A DNA stretch of 43,324 bases from Acidimicrobiales bacterium (GCA_020629375.1 JAHDDK010000019.1:1-43324), one strand, 5' to 3'; numbered from the stretch's first letter, positions 27,551 through 35,716 are shown. Program-made: numbers and translations. Notes: a model not told the origin generated them from the sequence alone.

Positions 27551-28726
27551 ATGACGTCGATGGATGCAGCAATTCTCGAAGCGCTGCTCGACGAACAACA
27601 TCCTCGGAAACTCGAGGCGTCCACGTGGGCGACCGAGAACCTTCGCGACCCCGATCTCGTCGAACGCGACGCGTCCTGCACGTTCTGGTTCGAGGGCTGG
27701 CAAAAGCTCGCCGCCGCCGGGCACCTCGGCCTAATTGCCGATTCGGAGTACGGAGGCGGCGGAATGTCATTGATCGATGCCCTGCTCACGTACGAAGGCC
27801 TCGGCCACGGGTGCACGGACGACGGCCTGATCTTTGCCTGCACCTCCCAGGCGCTCACGATGCAACTCACGCTCGAACGCTTTGGCACCGAGGTACAACG
27901 CAAGGACTGGCTACCTGCCTTGATCGCTGGCGAAGCCTTCGGCGCCTTCGCGATGAGCGAACCCGAATCAGGTTCGGATGCGTTCTCGCTCACGACGACC
28001 GCCACTCCCGTCGACGGCGGTTGGCGCCTCGATGGCACGAAGACCTGGGTCACGCTCGGGCCCATCGCCGACGTGATCATCGTGTTCGCGACCACCGACC
28101 GAGCGCTTGGCCGTTGGGGAATCACGACCTTCGTCGTCCCCGCCGACACGCCCGGGCTGACCATCGGCCCGAACATGGCGAAGATGGGCATGCGGACGAC
28201 ACCGTTCTCCACCGTCACCTTCGACGGCTGTGCCGTTCCTGACGAGGCACGTATGGGCGCTGTCGGAGCCGGAGCGAGCATCTTCTCGGCGGCGATGGAA
28301 CCCGAGCGGGGCTTCCTGCTCGTCGGCAATCTCGGCGCACTCGAGCGGGTCATCGACACCACCGTCGAATACGCACGGACACGGCAACAATTCGACACCC
28401 CAATCGGCGCTTTTCAGGGCGTGTCACACGCCATTGCCGAAGCGAAGCTCGGACACGAAGCCGCTCGACTTCTTCTCTACAAGGCGGCTGCGCTTCAACA
28501 ACGGGGGACCCCCTCGATGCTCGTCGCCGCCATGAGCAAGCTCGCGTCGAGCGAGGCCGCGCTCAAAGGCGCCCTCACCTCGATCGACGTGCACGGCGCA
28601 CGCGGCTACGTCACCGAGTTCGAAGTCGAACGCGACCTTCGGAACGCGGCCGGTGGCGTTATTTACGGAGGCGCCAGCGGCATCCAGAAGAACATCATCG
28701 CCCGACTTCTCGGGCTCCCCACCTGA
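27551..28726 (+). CDS. Acyl-CoA dehydrogenase-like flavoprotein lacking the usual catalytic Glu
   Basis: A 391-residue acyl-CoA dehydrogenase fold: AFAMSEPESGSDAFSL, GTKTWVTLG, the ERGFLLVGNLGALERV helix, TRQQFDTPIGAFQ and IDVHGARGYVTEFEVERDLRN. The C-terminal motif, usually IYEGTSEIQ with the catalytic base, reads IYGGASGIQ, so Gly373 replaces that Glu. A Glu elsewhere, for example in the ERGF helix as in LCAD/IVD enzymes, may serve instead, or the enzyme may do another oxidation. It is divergent from the ligase-carrier-NRPS operon and plausibly oxidises the carrier-bound starter, as in pyrrole pathways. The start has GAGAGG upstream. Confidence 0.88.
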   Translation: MTSMDAAILEALLDEQHPRKLEASTWATENLRDPDLVERDASCTFWFEGWQKLAAAGHLGLIADSEYGGGGMSLIDALLTYEGLGHGCTDDGLIFACTSQALTMQLTLERFGTEVQRKDWLPALIAGEAFGAFAMSEPESGSDAFSLTTTATPVDGGWRLDGTKTWVTLGPIADVIIVFATTDRALGRWGITTFVVPADTPGLTIGPNMAKMGMRTTPFSTVTFDGCAVPDEARMGAVGAGASIFSAAMEPERGFLLVGNLGALERVIDTTVEYARTRQQFDTPIGAFQGVSHAIAEAKLGHEAARLLLYKAAALQQRGTPSMLVAAMSKLASSEAALKGALTSIDVHGARGYVTEFEVERDLRNAAGGVIYGGASGIQKNIIARLLGLPT

Positions 28727-28782
28727 CCAGATCCCGTTCAACAACCACTCATCAACACGTCAACAACACACAGAAGGAACCC

Positions 28783-30219
28783 GTGAACACGTTCACTCAC
28801 CCCCCCGCCACACCGTGGCATCAACGACCGGCGATCGTGATGGCCGCCGTGGCAGCAGTGCTCGTGCCACTCATGGTCCTCGCCTTCAGCTCGACCGCTC
28901 AGGCCCATGACGGCACGAGCACGGTCATCTACCTCGACGTCTTCCCCGATGGCTCGGTCGAGGGACAGGTCGAACATCCCGTCGTGTTGCTCAACGAGCT
29001 CTTCGACTTCGGGCTCGATCCGGACGAGGCGACCGAAGACGACATCGCCGCCACCAACTCGGTCATGCTTCCGTTCAACACCGACAGTTTCCGCTTCTCG
29101 GCCAATGGCCAGGAGTGGCCGGTAACCTTCACCGACACCGAGGTCGTCGAGACCGAGAACCGCTTGTATGCGGCGTACAACTTCGAGCTCGACGACACGT
29201 TCGACACGGCGCCGCGCCAATTCGAGGTGACCTACGACGGTGTCTTCGACGTCGTCGCCGGGCACATCGGCTACGTCGTGGTGCGAACCGATCCTCAGAC
29301 CGGCACGTTCCGCAACGACGCTCCTGTAGCGGGCAACGAGAACCCCGCGGGCACCGAGTTCCAGACCGACCTCATGACGACCGATGACACCACCTCGGTC
29401 GTCGACCTCGACGACCCGAACACACTCGCCGCGCTCTGGGCCACGATCGACCTCGGCATGGAACACATCTTCATCGGCACCGACCACATCCTCTTCGTGC
29501 TCGTGCTGCTGTTGCCGGCGGTGATGTTGTTCTCGCTCGCCAACGAGAAGTGGGTGCCGGTGCCGACCTTCGGTGCAGCCCTCTGGCGTGTGGTGAAGAT
29601 CGCCTCGATGTTCACCGTCGCCCACTCGATCACGTTGACGTTGGGTGGTCTCGGCATCGTCGAGCTCAACTCAAAACTCGTCGAGACGATCATCGCCATC
29701 TCGATCATCGCCGCCGCGATTCACAACCTCCGGCCGATCTTCGCGAACCGTGAACACCTGATCGCCTTCGCCTTCGGCATCTTCCACGGTTTCGGCTTCG
29801 CCGGTCTGCTGTCGGATCTCGGCGTGGGCCGCGGCCAACGCCTGCTCTCGCTGTTCGGCTTCAACATCGGCGTCGAGATCGGTCAGATCGTGATCATCAT
29901 CTTGCTGTTCCCGGCGCTCTACCTGCTTCGCCGAACCGTGTACTACCCACGCATCATCCAGATCGGGTCGATTGCCCTCGCCGCCGTCGCCTTCATCTGG
30001 GCGATCGAACGGATCTTCGAGACGTCGCTCGGCATCGACGACGTTCTTGATCGCTTCACAAAGGCGCCGCGCGTGTTCCTCCTGATCGCCGCCGTCACCG
30101 CGGTCGCTGCCGGTGTCCGCCAGGTCGAAGCGGGCCGCGGACGCCTGCAACCACTCCTGACACTCGACGAAGTCGACTCGGGCGTCACCGAGTCGACACG
30201 AGAGCGCGAACTCGTCTGA
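28783..30219 (+). CDS. HupE/UreJ-type membrane protein with extracellular N-terminal domain
   Basis: The 478-residue protein has a signal peptide (cleavage near AQAHDG) and a beta-rich extracellular domain to about residue 215. The C-terminal membrane domain of six or so helices follows, with GMEHIFIGTDHILFV, FTVAHSITLTLGG, FGIFHGFGFAGLL and FNIGVEIGQ. These His-rich motifs mark the HupE/UreJ_2 family, linked to nickel or cobalt handling in some bacteria; no urease or hydrogenase gene is present here, so the metal role is uncertain. The start is GTG 28783 with AGAAGGA just upstream. Confidence 0.87.
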   Translation: MNTFTHPPATPWHQRPAIVMAAVAAVLVPLMVLAFSSTAQAHDGTSTVIYLDVFPDGSVEGQVEHPVVLLNELFDFGLDPDEATEDDIAATNSVMLPFNTDSFRFSANGQEWPVTFTDTEVVETENRLYAAYNFELDDTFDTAPRQFEVTYDGVFDVVAGHIGYVVVRTDPQTGTFRNDAPVAGNENPAGTEFQTDLMTTDDTTSVVDLDDPNTLAALWATIDLGMEHIFIGTDHILFVLVLLLPAVMLFSLANEKWVPVPTFGAALWRVVKIASMFTVAHSITLTLGGLGIVELNSKLVETIIAISIIAAAIHNLRPIFANREHLIAFAFGIFHGFGFAGLLSDLGVGRGQRLLSLFGFNIGVEIGQIVIIILLFPALYLLRRTVYYPRIIQIGSIALAAVAFIWAIERIFETSLGIDDVLDRFTKAPRVFLLIAAVTAVAAGVRQVEAGRGRLQPLLTLDEVDSGVTESTRERELV

Positions 30220-30258
30220 TCTCGGGAACTCAGCGGGGTGTCGTGACGTACCACCTAC

Positions 30259-30759
30259 ATGGTTCGACACACGAAACTCCTCGTCACTCTGCTGCTGTTG
30301 ATCATCGCCTCGGCGTGCGGCTCGGATTCATCCGGCGCCGCCGCCGATGGCGATGACACGCCCGCCACAGCTCCCGCCACGGTGGTGAATGCCCCGATCG
30401 ACCCACCGATCGTCGTCGACGGAGCTGCTGGCCCGGCAACGCTAACGATGCCGGTACATGCATCTCGGCCAGCACCATCAGGTCGTGGCGCAACCGACGC
30501 CTTCGTCGACGCCGTGATCGTCGATGGCGACGACGTGTTCGTCGACCTCTCCCATTCGACCGGATGTGGGTCCTTCGATCACTTCGCTCTAGTGGAGACG
30601 GATACGACCGGCGTCTACGACCTCTTCTACGACACCGACAACAACTGTGAAGCCCTCGGCTACGCCACTCTTCAGGTGACCGGCGAGATCAGCCGGGCCG
30701 ACGACGGGTCGGTCACGGTTCGGTCGACAAACGGCGCCGAGATCTCGAGCGGCGCCTGA
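30259..30759 (+). CDS. Small secreted lipoprotein, unknown function
   Basis: The 166-residue protein has a lipoprotein signal (LLLLIIASAC, lipobox Cys about 20), then a Gly/Ala/Thr linker. A compact domain follows with two further Cys (STGCGSFDH and DNNCEALGY) that could pair. The family is not recognised. It follows the HupE-type gene by 39 bases in the same direction and may be co-transcribed. Confidence 0.75.
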   Translation: MVRHTKLLVTLLLLIIASACGSDSSGAAADGDDTPATAPATVVNAPIDPPIVVDGAAGPATLTMPVHASRPAPSGRGATDAFVDAVIVDGDDVFVDLSHSTGCGSFDHFALVETDTTGVYDLFYDTDNNCEALGYATLQVTGEISRADDGSVTVRSTNGAEISSGA

Positions 30760-30768
30760 TTTGGCGTG

Positions 30769-31254
30769 TCAGCGTTCGCAGCGGCGACGAATGCCCTCGA
30801 GCGTCTTGATCATGTTGTCTTGAAGCGTGGCAAGGCGCGAGTCGATGATCTCGGACTCGCGGCTCGGATCGGCCTCCACCCGGGATCGCAGCCCTGATGG
30901 CCCCGGGCCATGCACGAAGCCGTAGTCGACTTCGGTGCCCTTCGGAACTGGCGTGAGCGTCAGTGTCCAGGTGGCGGTGAAGTCCTCTTCGGTGCCGACA
31001 CGCCAGGCGAATCGCCGTCCAGGCTCGGCGGCGGTGACGGTGGACGTCGTCTCCCACTCGAGGTCGCCGAGCTTCTGACGACCGACAAAGCTCGAACCGA
31101 CCGATCCGGGACGACCACTCACCCAGCTGCCGCCCTGGAACTCCGTCCCATGGCTGGCCATGCTGTCCAGGTCTGCGGCCATGTCATAAATGCGCTCAGC
31201 GTCAGCCCGAATCATCGTCTGGACGTTGACCGAGGGTGTATCGGACATCTTCAT
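30769..31254 (-). CDS. SRPBCC (START-like) ligand-binding protein
   Basis: The 161-residue protein has the polyketide-cyclase/SRPBCC pattern: VNVQTMIRADAERIYDMAADLD, a central stretch of beta strands (RRFAWRVGTEEDFTATWTLT) and a C-terminal helix (LATLQDNMIKTLEGIRRRCE). Such proteins bind hydrophobic ligands or act as cyclases or hydrolases; the role here is unknown. The start codon, ATG 31254 (MKMSD) or ATG 31248, is at or next to the left arm of a 20-bp inverted repeat shared with the divergent molybdoenzyme gene. Confidence 0.8.
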   Translation of the reverse strand: MKMSDTPSVNVQTMIRADAERIYDMAADLDSMASHGTEFQGGSWVSGRPGSVGSSFVGRQKLGDLEWETTSTVTAAEPGRRFAWRVGTEEDFTATWTLTLTPVPKGTEVDYGFVHGPGPSGLRSRVEADPSRESEIIDSRLATLQDNMIKTLEGIRRRCER

Positions 31255-31342
31255 GGGGTCAAGTCTGACATGGTGTGGCGCCGTCTCCTCCGGAAACTTC
31301 CTCGGCTGCCGCACCTCTTGCTATGTCAGACTTGACCCCATG
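31252..31342. repeat. 20-bp perfect inverted repeat whose arms hold both divergent start codons
   Basis: Arms 31252-31271 and 31323-31342 are perfect reverse complements separated by 51 bases; the left arm is CATGGGGTCAAGTCTGACAT. The left arm includes the ATG of the SRPBCC gene and the right arm the ATG of the molybdoenzyme gene. Upstream of both starts the translated frames read RLDPM, a by-product of the symmetry. The core GGGGTCAAGTCTGAC resembles the GGGGTCAGACCCC palindromes near the start of the window. It may be a REP/MITE-like element or a symmetric operator. Confidence 0.85.
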
Positions 31343-33583
31343 GAGTGGCACAAGACGGTCTGCATCCTCTGCTCGAACAACTGTGGGGTGGAGGTCCGCC
31401 TCGACGATCGATCGTTCGAGCGGGTCCGAGGTAACAAGGCGCACGTGGCGTCGAAGGGGTACACCTGTGAGAAAGCCCTTCGGCTCGACCGGTATCAGAA
31501 CGCTGCGGGACGGCTGACCAGTCCGCTCAAGAAGTTGCCCGACGGCTCGTGGATCGAGCTCGACTGGGACACGGCGATCGAAGAGGTCGCCGCCTCGCTG
31601 TTGGCGGTCAACGCGGCCCACGGGCCGGGAAAGATCCTGTACTACGGCGGTGGCGGGCAAGGGAACCACCTCGGCGGCACCTACGGCGCCGGACTCCGCA
31701 ATGCCCTCGGCATCACGCGCAAGTCCAATGCGTTGGCACAGGAGAAGACGGGCGAAGCCTGGGTCGAAGGTCGGATGTACGGCACGCACACCCATGGCGA
31801 GTTCGCCCATGCCGAGGTGAGCGTCTTTCTCGGCAAGAACCCGTGGCACAGCCACGGGTTCGACGAGACTCGGCGCGTCCTCAAAGAGATCGCTGCCGAC
31901 GACGACCGCTCGATGATCGTCATCGACGTCCGACGAACCGAAACCGCAGACCTCGCCGACCACTTTCTCCAGGTCAAGCCCGGCGGCGACGCCTTTCTCC
32001 TTGCGGCGATCCTCGGCGTGCTCGTCGACGAGGACCTGACGGCGACCGACTGGTTGTCGACCAACACGTTCGGCGCCGACGATGTCGTCGACGCATTGCG
32101 AAACGTTCCGGTCGCCGACTTCAGCGACAGGGCAGGCGTCGATGAAGCGACGGTGCGCACCGTCGCCCGGCGGATCGCCGCGGCCTCGAGCGTTGCGATC
32201 TACGAGGACCTCGGCGTGGAGATGGCCCCGAATTCGACGTTGATCTCATGGCTCCAGCGGCTGATCACGACCCTTGTCGGCAGCTACGGCGTCGAGGGAG
32301 GCATGAGTGCGCACACAGCACTCGTTCCGCTGTTCACGTACGGCGCAAGTGGCAAGGAGCCAATCGATCCGGTGACGGGCGGTGCGGTGATCTCGGGCAT
32401 GATCCCCTGCAACGAAATCGCCGACGGCATCCTCAGCGACCACCCGGAGCGCAGCCGCGCGATGTTCATCGAGTCCGCCAACCCCGTTCACTCCCTTGCG
32501 GAGTCGGCGAAGTTCCGAGCGGCAATGGAGGCCTGCGATACGACCGTGGTCGTCGACGTATACCTGACCGAGACGGCCCGCGAAGCCGACTATGTGCTCC
32601 CGGCATCGTCGCAATACGAGAAGGCGGAGATGACATTCTTCGCGATGGGCTTCCCCGATAACACCGCGACACTGCGTGCGCCCATCCTCGATCCACTCGA
32701 CGGCACTCTCCCCGAAGCCGAGATCCACCGACGGCTGGCGCTGGCGCTCGGGGTCATCAGCGACACCGACCTCGTCCCCCTTCGGGAGGCCGCCGCCGAA
32801 TCGCTGAACGCGTTCGCAGACGCATTCATGGGTGCGGCCGCAGAGAATCCGGCGCTCGCCGGCCTCGGCGCCGTGGTGCTGTACGACGCGATCGGGCCGA
32901 CCCTCCCGGACGGGATGGCTGGGGCTGCACCGATGTGGTTCAGCTGTCAGCAACTCGCCATGCGTCACCCCGACGAAGTCCGAGCGGCGGGCCACGAAGG
33001 CGAGGGCGTCGAACTCGGCAACGCACTGTTCGAGGCGCTGATCGACAACCGCGACGGCATCGTGATCACCCGCCATCAGATCGGCGACAGCTTCGATCTC
33101 TTGCGAACTCCCGACCAGAAAATCCAGATGGCGATCCCCGAGATGCTCGAGGCGCTCGAGCTGCTGGTCGACCGGCCCGTCTCGCACACCACCGCGGAGT
33201 TCCCGCTCGTGCTCTCCGCCGGAGAGAGACGTAGCTTCACCGCCAACACGATCATGCGCGACCCGGCCTGGCGGAGAAAGGACCCCGAAGGTGCGTTGCG
33301 GCTCTCGCCCGCGGATGCTGCCGAGCTCGGAGCGGCGAGCGGCGACCGCGTACGCGTCACCACCCCAGGAGGCACTGCGGTCGCGGTGGCTGAGGTCACC
33401 GACACGATGCAGATTGGGCACATCGCGCTCCCGAATGGGCTCGGCCTCGGTCACGCACCCGCTGGGGGCGACCCCGAACTCACGGGGGTCGCCCCGAACG
33501 AGCTCACCACGACGGACTGGCGAGATCCCATCGCCGGTACACCGTGGCACAAACACGTGCCGGCACGAGTCGAGCTCGTGTAG
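31340..33583 (+). CDS. Molybdopterin-dependent oxidoreductase (DMSO reductase superfamily, BisC/FdhF-like)
   Basis: The 747-residue protein starts with a [4Fe-4S] site: Cys8, Cys11, Cys15 (CILCSNNC) and Cys43 (GYTCEKA). Molybdopterin domains follow, and a C-terminal dinucleotide-binding domain (LRLSPADAAELGAASGDRVR, LPNGLGLG). At the place where formate dehydrogenases have Cys or Sec as Mo ligand it reads ALAQEKTGEAWVEGRM, so no Cys or Sec ligand is seen. No twin-arginine signal is present, so it is cytoplasmic. It needs Mo, which fits the modAB genes about 30 kb away. Substrate unknown. ATG 31340 is chosen over the longer frame because it begins the Fe-S motif directly. Confidence 0.9.
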   Translation: MEWHKTVCILCSNNCGVEVRLDDRSFERVRGNKAHVASKGYTCEKALRLDRYQNAAGRLTSPLKKLPDGSWIELDWDTAIEEVAASLLAVNAAHGPGKILYYGGGGQGNHLGGTYGAGLRNALGITRKSNALAQEKTGEAWVEGRMYGTHTHGEFAHAEVSVFLGKNPWHSHGFDETRRVLKEIAADDDRSMIVIDVRRTETADLADHFLQVKPGGDAFLLAAILGVLVDEDLTATDWLSTNTFGADDVVDALRNVPVADFSDRAGVDEATVRTVARRIAAASSVAIYEDLGVEMAPNSTLISWLQRLITTLVGSYGVEGGMSAHTALVPLFTYGASGKEPIDPVTGGAVISGMIPCNEIADGILSDHPERSRAMFIESANPVHSLAESAKFRAAMEACDTTVVVDVYLTETAREADYVLPASSQYEKAEMTFFAMGFPDNTATLRAPILDPLDGTLPEAEIHRRLALALGVISDTDLVPLREAAAESLNAFADAFMGAAAENPALAGLGAVVLYDAIGPTLPDGMAGAAPMWFSCQQLAMRHPDEVRAAGHEGEGVELGNALFEALIDNRDGIVITRHQIGDSFDLLRTPDQKIQMAIPEMLEALELLVDRPVSHTTAEFPLVLSAGERRSFTANTIMRDPAWRRKDPEGALRLSPADAAELGAASGDRVRVTTPGGTAVAVAEVTDTMQIGHIALPNGLGLGHAPAGGDPELTGVAPNELTTTDWRDPIAGTPWHKHVPARVELV

Positions 33584-33592
33584 GCAGCCGAT

Positions 33593-34192
33593 TCAGCGAA
33601 GCGAGCGCCCACGGAGGAAGCGTCGTCGTTCGTCCTCGCACGCATCGTGCACAAAGCACTCGACGTCGTGGTCGTTGGTCAGTCCTTCGGACTGCATGAA
33701 CGCATAGGCAGTCGTCGGTCCGAAGAACTTCCAACCGCGGCGTTTCAGTTCCTTCGCGAGAGCCGCAGAGCGTGCTGTCGACGTCGGGATGCCGCCATCA
33801 GCGAGACGCTCCGGGGTCTCCACTGCCCACGACCAGATCCAATCGACGAGTGACCCCTCAGACTCCTCCAAGACAATCGCTTGTCGTGCATTGTTGATGG
33901 TTGCCTCGATCTTGCCTCGATGCCGGATGATCCCCGTGTCGCGAAGCAGGCGCTCGACGTCGAACTCATCGAATTGTGCGACCCGCTCGATGTCGAAGCC
34001 GTCGAACACCTCACGAAAGCGCTCTCGCTTCCGCAAGATGGTGAGCCAACTCAGACCCGACTGGAAACCCTCGAGGCAGATCTTCTCGAACAGCCGGTTG
34101 GCGTCGGTGGTCGGTCGGCCCCATTCGTGGTCGTGGTACTTGAGGTAGTCGTCATGGCCCGTAGGCCACGAACACCGGACGGGTTGGTTCAT
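33593..34192 (-). CDS. tag: DNA-3-methyladenine glycosylase I
   Basis: The 199-residue protein matches Tag. It has the N-terminal RCSWPTG and YHDHEWG motifs, EGFQSGLSWLTILRKRE with the catalytic Glu, and the C-terminal HDVECFVHDAC that completes the zinc site (Cys, His, His, Cys). It removes 3-methyladenine from alkylated DNA by cleaving the base-sugar bond. ATG 34192 gives the normal family length; the frame open upstream has no homology. It is convergent with the molybdoenzyme gene, nine bases apart. Confidence 0.93.
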   Translation of the reverse strand: MNQPVRCSWPTGHDDYLKYHDHEWGRPTTDANRLFEKICLEGFQSGLSWLTILRKRERFREVFDGFDIERVAQFDEFDVERLLRDTGIIRHRGKIEATINNARQAIVLEESEGSLVDWIWSWAVETPERLADGGIPTSTARSAALAKELKRRGWKFFGPTTAYAFMQSEGLTNDHDVECFVHDACEDERRRFLRGRSLR

Positions 34193-34223
34193 CGACGTCG
34201 TTCTAGACGACGTCGATGAGCGA

Positions 34224-34421
34224 TCACGAAACGGGATCGAGTGGGTCGTCGTCGAAGAGGTCGTCGAGCCACGCGGCACCTGCGGCCGGGTGGTATCGAT
34301 ACCGGCGTCGCATCCGCTCCGTCTGGAAGTCGACCACGTTGGAGTCTTCGACAGGAGCCTCCGCGATCTCGGTTTCGGTGAGATCCGGGCCAGCCGGGAC
34401 GAGATGCAGATGACGTGCCAT
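34224..34421 (-). CDS. Small hypothetical protein (65 aa)
   Basis: A short frame starting MARHLHLVPAGPDLTE, with a basic patch (RMRRRYRYH) and an acidic C-terminus (DDLFDDDPLD). An AAAGG ribosome site lies close upstream of ATG 34421. It fills the gap between tag and the metallopeptidase on the same strand. I recognise no family. The long upstream extension of this frame is antisense-like and was discarded. Confidence 0.5.
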   Translation of the reverse strand: MARHLHLVPAGPDLTETEIAEAPVEDSNVVDFQTERMRRRYRYHPAAGAAWLDDLFDDDPLDPVS

Positions 34422-34485
34422 GTCCCTTTGTTCGGCACGGGATTTTGATTTCTGAAGGACTGTGGACCAAATGGCCCAGCGCAGA

Positions 34486-35286
34486 TCAGCCTCGGGCGAG
34501 CTCCGCGAGGAGCTGGAGATCGGCCGAGGATGGCTGTCCGGCGACACTCGATCGTGTCGTGATGCCGGTCTCCCACACGGCGAAGGCCTCGGCGAAGTCA
34601 CCGGCACCGGTGGCGAAATCGGGTGCGGACGCCGATGGCCACCACGGCACCGAGTCGTCGATCCCTCGCTGGGCAACCCAACGGTCTCGATCCGCAGTGC
34701 TGTTGAACTCGACATCAAGGACGTGCCCGAGTTCGTGAGCGATCACACGGTGGAGCGAGGACTCGGTGTCGGAACTCCGCACAAAGATCTCGACGCGTCG
34801 CTCTCGGGGGTAGGTGAGTGCCCGGAGGCCATCACGCGGTCCGAGAAAGTCGATCTGCCAGCCCGGAAACGCTGATCGCCAGTCGAATCCCACTCGGCTC
34901 AGGGCTCGGTCACCGATCGCCCCCCGATCGACGACCGTCGTGGTCGTGCTCGCCAGTGGAACCGATCCAGGGAGCGTCGTCGTGCTCGCCACCGTCGGCG
35001 CCGTCTCGGTCGACGGCGGAGCGCTGGTGGAGATCGTCGAGCGATCGACAACACCGGGGTCGGTCGACGTCGTCGACAGCAGCGTCGTCGTGGACACGGC
35101 GGTCGTGGACACCGTCGTCGTGGTCGTTGCGACGGGCGCCGTCGACGTGCCCGGAGAAGGCACGGTCACGTTCGAAAGCACCGACGTCACGATCGGTTCG
35201 GCGTCAGCAGAGAGCTGTGCAGGGAGAAACCAGGCGAAGGCAACCAACACCGGGACGATCGCTGCGCGGACCCACGTTCCCCTCAT
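34486..35286 (-). CDS. Secreted or surface zinc metallopeptidase-like protein
   Basis: The 266-residue protein has an N-terminal signal or anchor (AAIVPVLVAFAWFLPAQLSA) and a roughly 95-residue Thr/Ser/Val-rich linker. A small domain follows with the zinc motif HRVIAHELGHVLDVEFN, a Trp-rich stretch, then DFAEAFAVWETG, in which a Glu could be the third zinc ligand. The layout suits a surface-exposed peptidase of the gluzincin type. Target unknown. ATG 35286 starts the signal peptide. Confidence 0.82.
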   Translation of the reverse strand: MRGTWVRAAIVPVLVAFAWFLPAQLSADAEPIVTSVLSNVTVPSPGTSTAPVATTTTTVSTTAVSTTTLLSTTSTDPGVVDRSTISTSAPPSTETAPTVASTTTLPGSVPLASTTTTVVDRGAIGDRALSRVGFDWRSAFPGWQIDFLGPRDGLRALTYPRERRVEIFVRSSDTESSLHRVIAHELGHVLDVEFNSTADRDRWVAQRGIDDSVPWWPSASAPDFATGAGDFAEAFAVWETGITTRSSVAGQPSSADLQLLAELARG

Positions 35287-35359
35287 CAGATGTCATTGGT
35301 AGAACATCCCTGGCTCAGGGGCAAAACGGCCTAGGCGGAGTCGACCAGGCGCGACATCG

Positions 35360-35716
35360 TCAGCTCAAGAAATCGCGGATTCGATCCTTGGGCCGCCCAA
35401 TGATGGCCTCGTCGCCTTTGACGACGACGGGCCGCTGCAACAAGGCCTTCCGTTCGGCCAAGAGCGCAACGACGGCGTCGGGGTTGTCGACGTAGTCGGC
35501 GGGGTCGAGCTCGAGCTTCTTGAACTGGCTGTCCTTCCGGACGAGGTCCTCAACCGGGTCGACGAGCCCATCGACGATGTGACGCAACGCAGCCTCGTCG
35601 GGTGGCTCCTTCATGTAGAGGACGACATCGTGTTCGACTCCGAGATCCTCAGCGACCGCTAAGGCGTTGCGGGACGAGCCTCAATGAGGGTTGTGATAAA
35701 TCGTGACATCGGCCAT
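35360..35716 (-). CDS. arsC: Selenocysteine-containing ArsC-type arsenate reductase (in-frame TGA)
   Basis: From ATG 35716 the frame reads through TGA 35681-35683 at residue 12 and ends at 35360, giving 118 residues. The N-terminal YHNPHUGSSRNALAV matches E. coli ArsC (YHNPACGTSRNTL) residue for residue in position, with Sec exactly at catalytic Cys12. The three arsenate-binding arginines have counterparts in DLVRKDS, LLQRPVVV and IIGRPKD, so this is ArsC rather than Spx. ArsC reduces arsenate to arsenite using glutathione/glutaredoxin or an equivalent; Sec should raise reactivity. Without readthrough only an inactive 84-residue piece from ATG 35614 would be called. It lies 16 bases after glnB on the same strand. 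No ars repressor or efflux gene is adjacent. Confidence 0.9.
35647..35664 (-). promoter_or_regulatory. arsC: Candidate bacterial SECIS hairpin of arsC
   Basis: On the minus strand a 7-bp stem (CCUUAGC/GCUGAGG, with one U-G pair) closes the 4-nt loop GGUC. Twenty-three nucleotides separate the UGA from the loop, inside the known bacterial SECIS range. The loop begins GGU as SelB requires and is the same GGUC that opens the loop of the selD hairpin. Confidence 0.8.
35681..35683 (-). other. arsC: Selenocysteine codon (TGA) of arsC
   Basis: TGA in frame at residue 12, replacing the catalytic Cys codon in the N-P-H-U-G-S-S-R context. The protein homology continues without a break on both sides of it. 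Confidence 0.88.

Noticed and set aside
31340..33583. Molybdoenzyme as a selenocysteine formate dehydrogenase
   Set aside because: There is no in-frame TGA, and the usual Cys/Sec position reads EKTGE.
34224..34718. A 164-codon reading for the small protein between tag and the metallopeptidase
   Set aside because: The upstream part overlaps the metallopeptidase gene on the same strand in another frame and is Ser/Arg-rich; only the last 65 codons follow a ribosome site.
35360..35614. Calling arsC a pseudogene or 5'-truncated gene
   Set aside because: The missing N-terminus is present in the same frame upstream of a single TGA that falls exactly on the catalytic codon and is followed by a SECIS-like hairpin.
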